Shown piece by piece: positions 35,031 to 43,966 of a stretch of DNA of 64,000 bases; the first letter of the stretch is position 1; every line of letters starts with the position of its first letter. A program made the position numbers and the translations under genes. The stretch covers positions 124,001-188,000 of the forward strand of contig NZ_JAPMLL010000006.1 of assembly GCF_026410255.1 (NCBI RefSeq). Direction: 5' to 3'. Source of the DNA: Xanthomarina sp. F1114 (GTDB lineage Bacteria; Bacteroidota; Bacteroidia; Flavobacteriales; Flavobacteriaceae). Under the pieces are notes generated by a model that saw only the letters and a list, made by a program, of their open reading frames with translations, was not told the DNA's origin and searched no databases.

Positions 35031-35594
35031 TTATTCTGAAGTTGGTCTAGTACCATTACCTAAAACCAAATCGATTTTAGACGTTTTTGGAAGCATATCT
35101 CCCGGTTGGATTTTTTCTCCCTGAAAGCTCATGTCTAAAACCATGTCTTTGGCAATATTGTCTTTATAGGTCAGTTTACCTACTTTAAAACCTAAGGCTT
35201 CCAAGGTTGGCTTTGCTTGTCTATACGTGCGTTCTTTTAAATCTGGAACTAATACATTTCTATATCCGGAAGGATTAAGTGTTAAATATATTTTTCGATT
35301 TTCCTTGACTTTTTCGCCAGCAATTGGATCTTGTTCAATAACCGAATACTTTGGATAATCTGGATTATAATTAGAAGAATCTAAAATTTCCATTACTAAA
35401 CGATTTTCATTTAGTTGCATTTCAGCTACTTCTATCGATTTCCCTTTTAATTCGGGAACCGTTTCAAATTCACCATGATTAGTAGACACCTTTAACCATT
35501 TTAACATTATAAACGTCAAAATGAAAATGGCTACAAAAGCCAAAACAATTTGCTTTAAAAATGTTTTACTTTTAAGAAATTTTATAAGACTCAT
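35031..35594 (-). CDS. PASTA-domain membrane protein
   Basis: 187 residues: a basic N-terminus, one membrane helix (about 13-31), then two clear PASTA domains (about 40-110 and 110-182) with VPELKGKSIEVAE and VPDLKERTYRQAK. PASTA domains bind muropeptides or beta-lactam-like ligands. There is no kinase or penicillin-binding domain. The gene precedes rluD by 1 bp, and ddl diverges from it, giving a small cell-wall-themed neighbourhood. Confidence 0.9.
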   Translation of the reverse strand: MSLIKFLKSKTFLKQIVLAFVAIFILTFIMLKWLKVSTNHGEFETVPELKGKSIEVAEMQLNENRLVMEILDSSNYNPDYPKYSVIEQDPIAGEKVKENRKIYLTLNPSGYRNVLVPDLKERTYRQAKPTLEALGFKVGKLTYKDNIAKDMVLDMSFQGEKIQPGDMLPKTSKIDLVLGNGTRPTSE

Positions 35595-35612
35595 TTAAAT
35601 TTATTTAAACAA

Positions 35613-35620
35613 CAAAGATA
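35613..35620 (-). promoter_or_regulatory. -7 box for the PASTA-rluD operon
   Basis: The minus strand reads TATCTTTG, an exact TAnnTTTG match, 19 bp upstream of the PASTA-gene ATG. Confidence 0.5.
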
Positions 35621-35719
35621 TAAAAACAGAACTGTTTTTTCTTTTGCTTTTATTGTGATATTTTAGCTTAACTAATAATCCTCTGGTTTTATTGTAAATT
35701 TAGTTAATAATTAAAGAGA

Positions 35720-35737
35720 TTCCCATTTTCATGGGAA
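35720..35737. repeat. Palindrome directly before the ddl start
   Basis: TTCCCAT, TTTC loop, ATGGGAA: a perfect 7-bp stem ending 6 bp before the ddl ATG. Its flanks AAAGAGATTCC and GGAAAT match those of the palindrome before yaaA although the inner arms differ, which suggests one family with compensatory changes. Confidence 0.6.
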
Positions 35738-35743
35738 ATACAT

Positions 35744-36718
35744 ATGAAAAAAAATATCGCCATTATTATGGGAGGTTTCTCTAGCGAATATGAAATCTCC
35801 ATAAAAAGCGGAAACGTTGTTTACCAAACACTTAACAAAGACAAATATGCCATTTATCGCATTCATATTTTTGAAAAAAAGTGGGTTTATGTAGATAACC
35901 AAGACAAAGAATTTCCTGTAGATAAAAACGATTTTTCTATATCTGCAAATAATAAAAAAATTAATTTTCATTGCGTTTTTAATGCCATTCACGGTACTCC
36001 GGGAGAAGATGGTTTTATGCAAGCTTACTTTAAGCTTTTAAATATTCCTCATACAAGTTGCGATATGTATCAAGCAGCACTCACTTTTAATAAACGCGAT
36101 TGTTTAAGTGTTTTAAAACCCTTTGGAATAAAAACTGCCGAAAGCTTTTATGTTAATTTAGGAGACGAAATAAACTCGCAAGCTATAGTTAAAAAGGTTG
36201 GGTTACCCTGTTTTGTTAAAGCAAATAAAGCTGGAAGTAGTTTCGGGATTACCAAAGTATATAAAATTGAAGAGATGCAAGATGCCATTGAGGTGGCATT
36301 TAAAGAAGATGATGAAATAATTATTGAATCTTATTTAGACGGCACAGAAGTTTCTGTGGGCGTAATAAAATATAAAGGTGAAACCAAAGTCTTACCAATA
36401 ACAGAAATTGTTAGTGACAACGATTTTTTTGATTATAAAGCGAAGTATTTAGGCGAGTCTAAAGAAATTACCCCAGCAAGAATTAGTGATGACATGGCTC
36501 ATAAAGTAAGTGAAATTGCGAAACAGGTTTATGATATTTTAAAAATGACAGGCTTTAGCCGAAGTGAATTTATTTTCAAAGATGGAGAACCTCATTTATT
36601 AGAAATGAATACAGTTCCTGGATTAACTAAAGCAAGCATTTTACCTCAACAGGCTGCTGCTGCTGGAATTAGCTTGGAAGAGTTGTTTGAGAATGCTATT
36701 GAAGAAAGTCTAAAATAA
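35744..36718 (+). CDS. ddl: D-alanine--D-alanine ligase
   Basis: A 324-residue ATP-grasp enzyme of peptidoglycan precursor synthesis. The N-terminal MGGFSSEYEISIKSG contains the Ddl Glu and Ser. FHCVFNAIHGTPGEDG follows, then CFVKANKAGSSFGITKV (ATP binding), and the C-terminal LLEMNTVPGLTKASILPQQ with metal-binding residues. Length is normal. coaD follows 79 bp downstream on the same strand. A hairpin sits close to the start codon and could affect translation. Confidence 0.95.
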   Translation: MKKNIAIIMGGFSSEYEISIKSGNVVYQTLNKDKYAIYRIHIFEKKWVYVDNQDKEFPVDKNDFSISANNKKINFHCVFNAIHGTPGEDGFMQAYFKLLNIPHTSCDMYQAALTFNKRDCLSVLKPFGIKTAESFYVNLGDEINSQAIVKKVGLPCFVKANKAGSSFGITKVYKIEEMQDAIEVAFKEDDEIIIESYLDGTEVSVGVIKYKGETKVLPITEIVSDNDFFDYKAKYLGESKEITPARISDDMAHKVSEIAKQVYDILKMTGFSRSEFIFKDGEPHLLEMNTVPGLTKASILPQQAAAAGISLEELFENAIEESLK

Positions 36719-36761
36719 TAATTGATTATATTTACTGTTAATTAAAAAAGACTCACACTTT

Positions 36762-36783
36762 CCTGTTTGCCGACACAGACAGG
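36762..36783. repeat. CCTGT-type palindrome in the coaD leader
   Basis: CCTGTTTG and CAGACAGG form an 8-bp stem with one G-T pair and loop CCGACA, 14 bp before the coaD ATG. It shares CACTTTCCTGT and CCGACA with the element before thx. Confidence 0.6.
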
Positions 36784-36797
36784 CTTAGAAAACAAAT

Positions 36798-37253
36798 ATG
36801 AAAAGAGCACTATTTCCAGGATCTTTCGATCCATTAACTCTAGGCCATTTCGACATTATTAGTCGTGGCGTACCACTTTTTGACGAAGTTGTAGTTGCCA
36901 TTGGTATTAATGCCGATAAAAATTACATGTTTACATTAGAAGAACGTAAAAAATTTATTGAAGAAGCTTTTAAAAACGAGCCAAAAGTAAAAGTAGTTAC
37001 CTATAAGGGAATGACTATAGACTTTTGTAAGGAAATAAAGGCCGACTTTATATTGCGAGGTTTAAGAAACCCCGCAGATTTCGAGTTTGAAAAAGCCATT
37101 GCTCACACCAATAGAAGACTATCTAAAATTGAAACCGTATTCTTGTTAACTGCTGCAAAAACTTCTTATATAAGCTCTAGTATTGTTCGCGATGTTATTA
37201 GAAACAAAGGAGATTATAAAGTTTTAGTTCCTGATAGCGTACGTATAAAATAA
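36798..37253 (+). CDS. coaD: Pantetheine-phosphate adenylyltransferase
   Basis: 151 residues; makes dephospho-CoA from 4'-phosphopantetheine and ATP. The nucleotidyltransferase signature is FPGSFDPLTLGHFDII, with ILRGLRNPADFEFE for pantetheine binding and SYISSSIVRDVIRNKGD near the end. Length is normal. It follows ddl in the same direction but has a palindromic repeat in its leader. Confidence 0.96.
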   Translation: MKRALFPGSFDPLTLGHFDIISRGVPLFDEVVVAIGINADKNYMFTLEERKKFIEEAFKNEPKVKVVTYKGMTIDFCKEIKADFILRGLRNPADFEFEKAIAHTNRRLSKIETVFLLTAAKTSYISSSIVRDVIRNKGDYKVLVPDSVRIK

Positions 37254-37359
37254 CAAACTTAATTTCTCGTGAATACGATTAGATAGTTTATTATTTTTTT
37301 AGGGTTGACCAGAATTATTATCTAAAAATAGATTATAATTCCTCTCACTGTAAAACTAA

Positions 37360-39021
37360 TTACAATTTATATTCAGAAAGTGGTTTCGGAAAATCTTCAG
37401 GATTTGCAGCTAAATGGTATCTTGGATCGTCAATATCTTCTACAATAACCTCTTTAAACTTAGGACTAGCTTTATACATCAAGATTTTACAATCTTCACT
37501 TAAGTGTTTAAGTTTTATGGTTTTTCCTTCAGCCTCATACTTTTCAACTATATTAAAAATAGCTTCTAAAGCAGAATGATCACTAACTCGTGATTCTACA
37601 AAATCTATAACTACGTGATCAGGATCGTTTTTAGGATCAAATTTTTCATTAAAAGCCGTAATACTTCCAAAGAATAAAGGTCCCCATATTTCATAAACTT
37701 TGGTACCATCTTCTTTTATACGTTTTCTAGCACGAATGCGTTTGGCGTTTTCCCAAGCAAATGCTAAAGCTGAAATAATTACACCAACAAAAACCGCAAT
37801 TGCTAAATCGAAAATAACTGTTACTGCCGAAACTATTATTAAAACAACAGCATCCGATTTAGGGATTTTTTTAATAATTCTAAAACTAGACCATGCAAAA
37901 GTTTCAATTACCATCATAAACATAACCCCCACTAGTGCTGCAATTGGCACTTGTTCTATTAGTTTATCTGTAAAAAGTATAAAGGTTAATAAAGTTAATG
38001 CCATAACTATTCCAGACAAACGACCACGCCCTCCTGCATTTATATTAATTACCGTTTGCCCAATCATACCACAACCTCCTGTTCCTCCAAAAAGTCCAGA
38101 CATAATGTTTCCAGCTCCCTGCGCAATACATTCACGGTCCCCATCTCCTCTAGTTTCTGTTAATTCATCCACTAAATTCATGGTCATTAGAGATTCTATT
38201 AATCCTACAGAAGCAGCTAAAAATGCATAAGGCAAAATAAATTTAAGAGTATCTAAATTAATAGGAAGATTTTGCCACAGCTCTAAATTAGGTGTAGGAA
38301 GTTCTCCTTTTAAGCCTGTTCCTCCTCCTTCAATAATATAAGATCCAACGGTAGAAACGTCCAAGTTAAACCAAATTGCAATAAATGTTGTTACTAAAAT
38401 AGCTGTTAAGGCAGCAGGAATTTTTTTAGTCAATTTTGGTAAAACAGTCATAATTGCCATAGTTAGAAACACCAATCCAAGCATCATAAAAAGTTCTGAG
38501 CCCTGCATGAATGTGCTTACATATTCTTTTACCCCATCGCTTGAAACGACTAAAGATTTATGTGAAAACATTTTTACCTGTGCCCAAAAAATCACAATAG
38601 CTAGACCGTTAACAAAACCAAGCATAACTGGATGAGGAATTAAGCGTACAAAGCGTCCCAGCTTAAAAACACCAGCTAAAACTTGAATAAGCCCCATTAA
38701 AATAACGCAGGCCATCAAGTAAAAGAACCCCATATTGTCAACTGGTTGATCAAATAACATCCCTTTGGTATGTCCATCTGCAATCATGGTAACAAAAATA
38801 ACGGCTACTGCTCCAGCTGCTCCAGAAATTAATCCAGGTCTTCCCCCAAAAATTGCAGCAATCAGTCCAACAATAAAAGCTCCAGAAAGTGCCATTAGTG
38901 GATCTATTTGCGCAACAAAAGCAAATGCAACCACTTCTGGAATCATTGCTAACGATACGGTAATACCACTTAAAATATCATTTTTAGGATTGTTAGTGAA
39001 TTTCTGAAAAAATTGAGTCAT
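37360..39021 (-). CDS. SulP-family anion transporter
   Basis: 553 residues with 12-14 predicted membrane helices and a C-terminal STAS domain (about 430-520). Sulfate-transporter regions visible are AMIPEVVAFAFVAQIDPLM near the start and GNIMSGLFGGTGGCGMIGQT. SulP proteins carry sulfate, bicarbonate or other anions; no carbonic anhydrase is adjacent, so the substrate is open. It has its own promoter box and converges on coaD. Confidence 0.92.
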   Translation of the reverse strand: MTQFFQKFTNNPKNDILSGITVSLAMIPEVVAFAFVAQIDPLMALSGAFIVGLIAAIFGGRPGLISGAAGAVAVIFVTMIADGHTKGMLFDQPVDNMGFFYLMACVILMGLIQVLAGVFKLGRFVRLIPHPVMLGFVNGLAIVIFWAQVKMFSHKSLVVSSDGVKEYVSTFMQGSELFMMLGLVFLTMAIMTVLPKLTKKIPAALTAILVTTFIAIWFNLDVSTVGSYIIEGGGTGLKGELPTPNLELWQNLPINLDTLKFILPYAFLAASVGLIESLMTMNLVDELTETRGDGDRECIAQGAGNIMSGLFGGTGGCGMIGQTVININAGGRGRLSGIVMALTLLTFILFTDKLIEQVPIAALVGVMFMMVIETFAWSSFRIIKKIPKSDAVVLIIVSAVTVIFDLAIAVFVGVIISALAFAWENAKRIRARKRIKEDGTKVYEIWGPLFFGSITAFNEKFDPKNDPDHVVIDFVESRVSDHSALEAIFNIVEKYEAEGKTIKLKHLSEDCKILMYKASPKFKEVIVEDIDDPRYHLAANPEDFPKPLSEYKL

Positions 39022-39040
39022 CGTTCTTTTTTTAAGGCTG

Positions 39041-39048
39041 CAAAAATA
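39041..39048 (-). promoter_or_regulatory. -7 box for the SulP gene
   Basis: The minus strand reads TATTTTTG followed by CAG, an exact TAnnTTTG match, 20 bp before the ATG. Confidence 0.5.
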
Positions 39049-39118
39049 GACTTAATATAGATAAACACAAGGCTATATTATTTTTAATTGATTAGTTTTA
39101 TACTTTAAACCTTTTATT

Positions 39119-40852
39119 ATGAATAAAACAACTGCTTTTTTCCTTATTTATTTGTCTTTCAATTTTTTAGTATCTCAGACTTCTCAAGAGTTTGTTACAA
39201 ATTTTGAAAAAAGTGGAGGAACTGAAACTGAAACCTATCAAGAAGTAATAAGTTATTTTGAAAATTTAAGTCATGTTTATCCTCAAATATCAATTCAAGA
39301 AATGGGAAAAACAGATTCTGGGAAACCTTTACATATAGTAACCTACAATCCGGATAAACAATTTGACTTTTCAGAAATAAGAAAAAATAAACGCATTTTA
39401 TTAATCAACAATGGTATTCATCCAGGTGAAACAGATGGTATTGATGCCACTATGCTACTTTACAGAGATTTAGTTCAAGGAAAAGTTAAAGCTCCTAAAA
39501 ATACGGTTTTAGTTACAATTCCTATTTATAATGTTGGCGGTAGCTTAAACAGAAATACGGGATCCAGAGCCAATCAAAATGGTCCAAAAGAATATGGATT
39601 TAGAGGAAATGCCAGGAATTACGATTTAAACAGAGATTTTATAAAATGCGACACCAAAAATGCTAAGAGTTTTACTGAAATTTTTCATTTGGTACAACCC
39701 GATGTGTTTATTGATAATCATGTTAGCAATGGGGCAGATTACCAATATACATTAACCCATCTATTTACGCAACACAATAAGCTAAACGGCAATTTAGGCT
39801 TGTTTTTAAACCAAGAAATGATGCCAGCTTTAGAAAATAAATTAGCTCAAAAAGATTGGGATATCACACCTTATGTCAATGTGTTTAATCAGGTGCCCGA
39901 GATTGGTTTTAGTCAGTTTATGGATTATCCAAGATACTCAACAGGTTACACGGCTTTATGGAGTGTGTTGGGTATGATGGTAGAAACTCACATGTTAAAA
40001 CCATATAAGCAACGTGTAGAAGGCACCTACGAACTTATGATAAGTATGATTGAAGTTATAGAAGATAATTACAACAGGATTGCTTTATTAAGAGAGGACT
40101 CCGCTTCTAATTTTAAAGTAGGCACAAAGTATCCTTTAGATTGGGTTATTGACGAATCGAAATCTACTACATTAAACTTTAAAGGTTTTGAAGGTGAAAT
40201 GATAACCAGTGATGTTACTGGCTCTCAACGTTTAAAATACAATAGAAATAAGCCCTTTACCAAAGAAGTTGAATATGAAAACTACTTTAAACCTAGTGTT
40301 GAAGTAACAGTTCCAAAAGCTTATATAATTCCCCAAGGTTGGCACGATGTCATTGATTTACTTAAACTAAATAAAGTAGAAATGACTCGTTTTGAAAAAG
40401 ATACAAGTGTTACTGTTTCTGCTTATAAAATAGCTACTTTTGAAACCAGAAAAAATCCTTACGAAGGTCATTACCAACATTATAGTACAAGCATTACATC
40501 TTCAACAGAAGCTGTCCGTTTTAGAAAAGGGGATTATTTTGTAACAACAAATCAACCTGCTAAACGCTATTTATTAGAAACCTTAGAACCTCAAGCTCCA
40601 GACTCCTTTTTTAACTGGAATTTTTTCGACATGATTTTACAACAAAAAGAAGGTTTTTCTCCTTATGTTTTCGAAGATACAGCTAAAAATATGTTGGACA
40701 GTAATGCTGAATTAAAGGCTGAATTTTTAAAGAAAAAAGAAAGCGATAAAGATTTTAATACCAATTGGTATGCTCAATTAAACTGGCTTTACCAACGTTC
40801 TAATCACGCTGAAAAAGCTTATATGCAATACCCTATTTATCGATTAAATTAA
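39119..40852 (+). CDS. Secreted M14-family zinc carboxypeptidase
   Basis: 577 residues. A signal peptide (about 1-20) is followed by the M14 domain: zinc motif His101-x-x-Glu104 in NNGIHPGETDG, the substrate-binding Arg region in RNYDLNRDFIK, and the third zinc ligand probably in FIDNHVSNGADYQY. The C-terminal 250 residues do not match a domain I recognise. It would trim C-terminal residues from peptides outside the cytoplasm. It is followed 65 bp later by the GNAT-nitrilase fusion and the ligase genes on the same strand; whether it belongs to that pathway is inference. Confidence 0.85.
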   Translation: MNKTTAFFLIYLSFNFLVSQTSQEFVTNFEKSGGTETETYQEVISYFENLSHVYPQISIQEMGKTDSGKPLHIVTYNPDKQFDFSEIRKNKRILLINNGIHPGETDGIDATMLLYRDLVQGKVKAPKNTVLVTIPIYNVGGSLNRNTGSRANQNGPKEYGFRGNARNYDLNRDFIKCDTKNAKSFTEIFHLVQPDVFIDNHVSNGADYQYTLTHLFTQHNKLNGNLGLFLNQEMMPALENKLAQKDWDITPYVNVFNQVPEIGFSQFMDYPRYSTGYTALWSVLGMMVETHMLKPYKQRVEGTYELMISMIEVIEDNYNRIALLREDSASNFKVGTKYPLDWVIDESKSTTLNFKGFEGEMITSDVTGSQRLKYNRNKPFTKEVEYENYFKPSVEVTVPKAYIIPQGWHDVIDLLKLNKVEMTRFEKDTSVTVSAYKIATFETRKNPYEGHYQHYSTSITSSTEAVRFRKGDYFVTTNQPAKRYLLETLEPQAPDSFFNWNFFDMILQQKEGFSPYVFEDTAKNMLDSNAELKAEFLKKKESDKDFNTNWYAQLNWLYQRSNHAEKAYMQYPIYRLN

Positions 40853-40917
40853 TTAGAAAAAAAATAATTTTTCAATTATAAATTCGATTACATTTACACA
40901 AAAATTATTCATATTGT

Positions 40918-42447
40918 ATGAAACCACAAGACATTGAAAATATTGAATTACAATATCTTACTTTAGACGATTATCAAGAATTAAAAGGCGCCATGCAACA
41001 AGCATACACGTCTATGCCTGATTTATTTTGGAGAGAAGATCAAATAAAAACTCTGATTGATAAATTTCCAGAAGGACAGGTAGTTATTAAAATTAATAAC
41101 CAAATTGCTGGTTGTGCACTTTCAATAATTGTGGATTACGATAGTATTGATGATATTCATACCTATGATGATATTACTGGAAATTACACCTTCAACACAC
41201 ATGATGCAGATAAAGGCGACGCCCTTTACGGAATAGATGTTTTTATAAAACCTGAATTTCGTGGTCTGCGCTTAGGAAGACGTTTATATGATTATAGAAA
41301 AGAAGTTTGCGAAAAACTAAACTTAAGAGGCATTGCTTTTGGAGGAAGAATACCAAATTTCCATAAGTATTCTAAAGAAATGACTCCCAAAGAGTATATC
41401 GATAAGGTTAAAAGAAAAGAAATTCACGATCCTGTTTTAAATTTTCAGATTTCTAACGATTTTCATCCTGTGCGTATTTTAAAAGGATATTTAGAAGGTG
41501 ATAATGCTTCGGGAGAATACGCGGTTCTATTGGAATGGGATAATATATATTATGAAAAACCTTCAAAAAAAGCAGCTACTAAAAAGAAAGTTGTTCGTTT
41601 AGGTCTTATCCAATGGCAAATGCGTTTGTATAAAGATTTGGAAGAGTTGATGCAACAAGCAGAGTATTTTATTGATTCTGTTTCTGCGTATAGATCGGAC
41701 TTTGCCTTATTTCCAGAGTTTTTCAATGCGCCGTTAATGGCCGAAAACAATCATTTATCAGAATCTGAAGCTATTAGAGAATTAGCCAAACACACAGAAT
41801 CTATTGTTCAAAAATTTTCTGAATTGGCCATTTCGTACAACATCAATATTATTACTGGAAGTATGCCGGAAGTAAAAAATGATTTGCTGTATAACACCGG
41901 TTATTTATGTAAACGTGATGGTACTGTAGAGCGATATGAGAAACTTCACATAACTCCAGATGAAGCCAAAGTTTGGGGAATGCAAGGTGGTTCAGAATTA
42001 AAGACATTTGATACAGATTGTGGTAAAATTGGAGTTTTAATTTGTTACGATTCTGAATTTCCAGAATTAAGCCGGCTTTTAGCCGATGAAGGCATGGATA
42101 TTTTATTTGTTCCTTTTTTAACAGACACTCAAAACGGTTACTCTAGAGTGAGACATTGTGCGCAAGCCAGAGCTATAGAAAACGAATGTTATGTTGCCAT
42201 TGCCGGAAGTGTTGGTAATTTACCTAAAGTGAATAATATGGACATTCAATATGCGCAATCTATGGTTTTTACTCCTTGCGATTTTTCGTTTCCTGCAAAC
42301 GGAATTAAAGCCGAGGCCACTCCAAATACAGAAATGATTTTAATTGCAGATGTAGATATAGATCTACTTAGAGAGCTAAACCAACATGGAAGCGTTAAAA
42401 ACTTAAGAGATAGACGAACAGACCTTTTTGAATTGCGTAAAAAATAA
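40918..42447 (+). CDS. Fused GNAT acetyltransferase - carbon-nitrogen hydrolase
   Basis: 509 residues in two enzymes. Residues about 10-195 form a GNAT domain with the acetyl-CoA loop in FRGLRLGRRLYDYRK. Residues about 225-505 form a nitrilase-superfamily amidase with the triad Glu267 (FPEFF), Lys342 (YEKLH) and Cys376 (LICYDSEF) all present. Acetylation and amide hydrolysis in one chain suggest acyl transfer onto, and release from, an amine or peptide. The fusion is known in Bacteroidota, but its substrate is not. It heads the ligase cluster; a promoter in the next gap may transcribe the following genes separately. Confidence 0.9.
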   Translation: MKPQDIENIELQYLTLDDYQELKGAMQQAYTSMPDLFWREDQIKTLIDKFPEGQVVIKINNQIAGCALSIIVDYDSIDDIHTYDDITGNYTFNTHDADKGDALYGIDVFIKPEFRGLRLGRRLYDYRKEVCEKLNLRGIAFGGRIPNFHKYSKEMTPKEYIDKVKRKEIHDPVLNFQISNDFHPVRILKGYLEGDNASGEYAVLLEWDNIYYEKPSKKAATKKKVVRLGLIQWQMRLYKDLEELMQQAEYFIDSVSAYRSDFALFPEFFNAPLMAENNHLSESEAIRELAKHTESIVQKFSELAISYNINIITGSMPEVKNDLLYNTGYLCKRDGTVERYEKLHITPDEAKVWGMQGGSELKTFDTDCGKIGVLICYDSEFPELSRLLADEGMDILFVPFLTDTQNGYSRVRHCAQARAIENECYVAIAGSVGNLPKVNNMDIQYAQSMVFTPCDFSFPANGIKAEATPNTEMILIADVDIDLLRELNQHGSVKNLRDRRTDLFELRKK

Positions 42448-42456
42448 TTTCACCAC

Positions 42457-42489
42457 TTGTAAAAGCTATTAAAAAATAATCTAAATTTG
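42457..42489 (+). promoter_or_regulatory. Internal promoter before the RimK-like gene
   Basis: TTG (42457-42459), a 22-bp spacer, then TAAATTTG (42482-42489): both elements fit the Bacteroidota consensus. It is 31 bp before the ATG and could drive the RimK-like, GCS2-like and amidohydrolase genes on their own. Confidence 0.65.
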
Positions 42490-42519
42490 TTTAAAATATA
42501 TATCGCGATTTCGCAGTAA

Positions 42520-43965
42520 ATGAATAAATACATTGTTGTCAATCAACCTGAAAAATGGCATTTTTCGATTGAGAATATTACAGTAATTTCTTCCCAAGAA
42601 TATCTTACTAACCCACAATTTTCCTTATTAAAAAACGCACGTATTTTTAATCTTTGCAAAGATTACTCGTACCAATCTAAAGGTTATTATGTGTCGCTTT
42701 TAGCTGAAGCCAGAGGACATTTAGCCATCCCAACTGTAAAAAATATTGTAGATTTAAAGGCTTTAAAACTAGTTCGCATTGTTTCTGATGAGTTTGATGA
42801 TGTCATCCAACAGAGCTTAAAAAACATCAAATCTCAAGAGTTTACTTTGAGTATTTATTTTGGACAAAATGTGGCTCATAAATACAAGGAATTAAGCGCA
42901 CTGTTTTACAGACATTTTCAAGTGCCTTTTTTAAGAGTCAAATTCAACCATACAACCAAATGGAATGTACAAAACATTCGAGCTATTTCTGAGTCTGAAA
43001 TCCCAATAGAACACATGGAGAGTGTGCATGAATTTGCCAATCAGTACTTTTCAAAAAAACGTTATGATACACCTAAATTGACCAAATCGGATTTTGATTT
43101 AGCTATTTTAGTAAACCCTAACGACCCTGCTCCTCCAAGTAACCCAAAGGCTCTAAAAAAGTTTGTGGACATGGCTGAAAAAATGAATATTTATGCTGAA
43201 ATAATTGAGCCGAAAGACTTGTCTCGTCTGTCTTCGTTTGATGCCTTATTTATTCGTCAGAGTACCGAGGTTAACAACGAAGCCTATGCCTTCGCAAGAA
43301 AAGCACAACAAGACGGCATTGCAATTATAGATTATCCGGATGCCATTTTAAAATGCTGTAATAAGGTTTATATGGCCGAAGCTCTTAATAATGCCAATAT
43401 TGCAACCCCAAAAACGGTTATCGTTCATAAAAACAATAAAAATGATGTTCTAGAGCAAATTGGTTTACCATGTGTTTTAAAAGCTCCAGATTCTACCTTT
43501 TCTTTTGGTGTGAAAAAAGCCAAAAATAAAGAAGAATACCAAAGTTTGGTTTCTGGTATGTTAAAAGAATCTGATTTAATTATTGCACAGGAATTTTGCC
43601 CTTCAGATTACGATTGGCGTATTGGAATTATAGACGACAAACCATTCTTTGCCTGTAAGTATTATATGGCAAAAGGTCATTGGCAAATATATAATTGGAA
43701 CGCCAAGAAAAAAGACGATCAAGACGGAAATGCAGATTGCTTAGCTATAGAAGAGGTGCCAAAACCAATACTAGATATGGCCTTAAAATCTGCTAAATTA
43801 ATGGGAAAAGGACTTTATGGTATAGACATAAAAGTAGTGAACAACAAACCCTTGGTAATTGAGATTAACGATAACCCAAATATTGACTTTGGTGTAGAAG
43901 ATGCCTATTATGGAGATTTTGTCTATACCGAAATTCTAACAGCTCTAAAAAACAGACTGACGTAA
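42520..43965 (+). CDS. RimK-like ATP-grasp ligase with RLAN-type N-terminal domain
   Basis: 481 residues. The first about 190 residues resemble the N-terminal domain found before some RimK-like ligases. The ATP-grasp part (about 285-480) has ALNNANIATPKTVIVHK, LPCVLKAPDSTFSFGVKKA (ATP-binding lysine and loop), DWRIGIIDDKPFFACKYYM and VIEINDNPNIDFGVED, with the metal-binding Glu/Asn. Such enzymes join amino acids, often glutamate, to a carboxylate through an acyl phosphate. The product here is unknown. The stop is one base from the GCS2-like start, so the two are coupled. Confidence 0.88.
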   Translation: MNKYIVVNQPEKWHFSIENITVISSQEYLTNPQFSLLKNARIFNLCKDYSYQSKGYYVSLLAEARGHLAIPTVKNIVDLKALKLVRIVSDEFDDVIQQSLKNIKSQEFTLSIYFGQNVAHKYKELSALFYRHFQVPFLRVKFNHTTKWNVQNIRAISESEIPIEHMESVHEFANQYFSKKRYDTPKLTKSDFDLAILVNPNDPAPPSNPKALKKFVDMAEKMNIYAEIIEPKDLSRLSSFDALFIRQSTEVNNEAYAFARKAQQDGIAIIDYPDAILKCCNKVYMAEALNNANIATPKTVIVHKNNKNDVLEQIGLPCVLKAPDSTFSFGVKKAKNKEEYQSLVSGMLKESDLIIAQEFCPSDYDWRIGIIDDKPFFACKYYMAKGHWQIYNWNAKKKDDQDGNADCLAIEEVPKPILDMALKSAKLMGKGLYGIDIKVVNNKPLVIEINDNPNIDFGVEDAYYGDFVYTEILTALKNRLT

Positions 43966-43966
43966 C

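Noticed and set aside
35031-36718. Glycopeptide-resistance (van) cluster from ddl plus the VanX-type dipeptidase
   Set aside because: The two genes are 9 kb apart, ddl looks like the housekeeping enzyme, and no vanH, vanR or vanS is present.
37700-38230. 176-codon ORF antisense to the SulP gene
   Set aside because: Long only because the membrane-protein gene opposite has few complementary stops; the translation is Thr/Ile/Pro-rich with no family pattern.
40341-40360. A second TTGGCACG string as a sigma-54 promoter
   Set aside because: It lies inside the M14 peptidase coding sequence (Gly-Trp-His-Asp codons) and has no matching -12 element at the right spacing.
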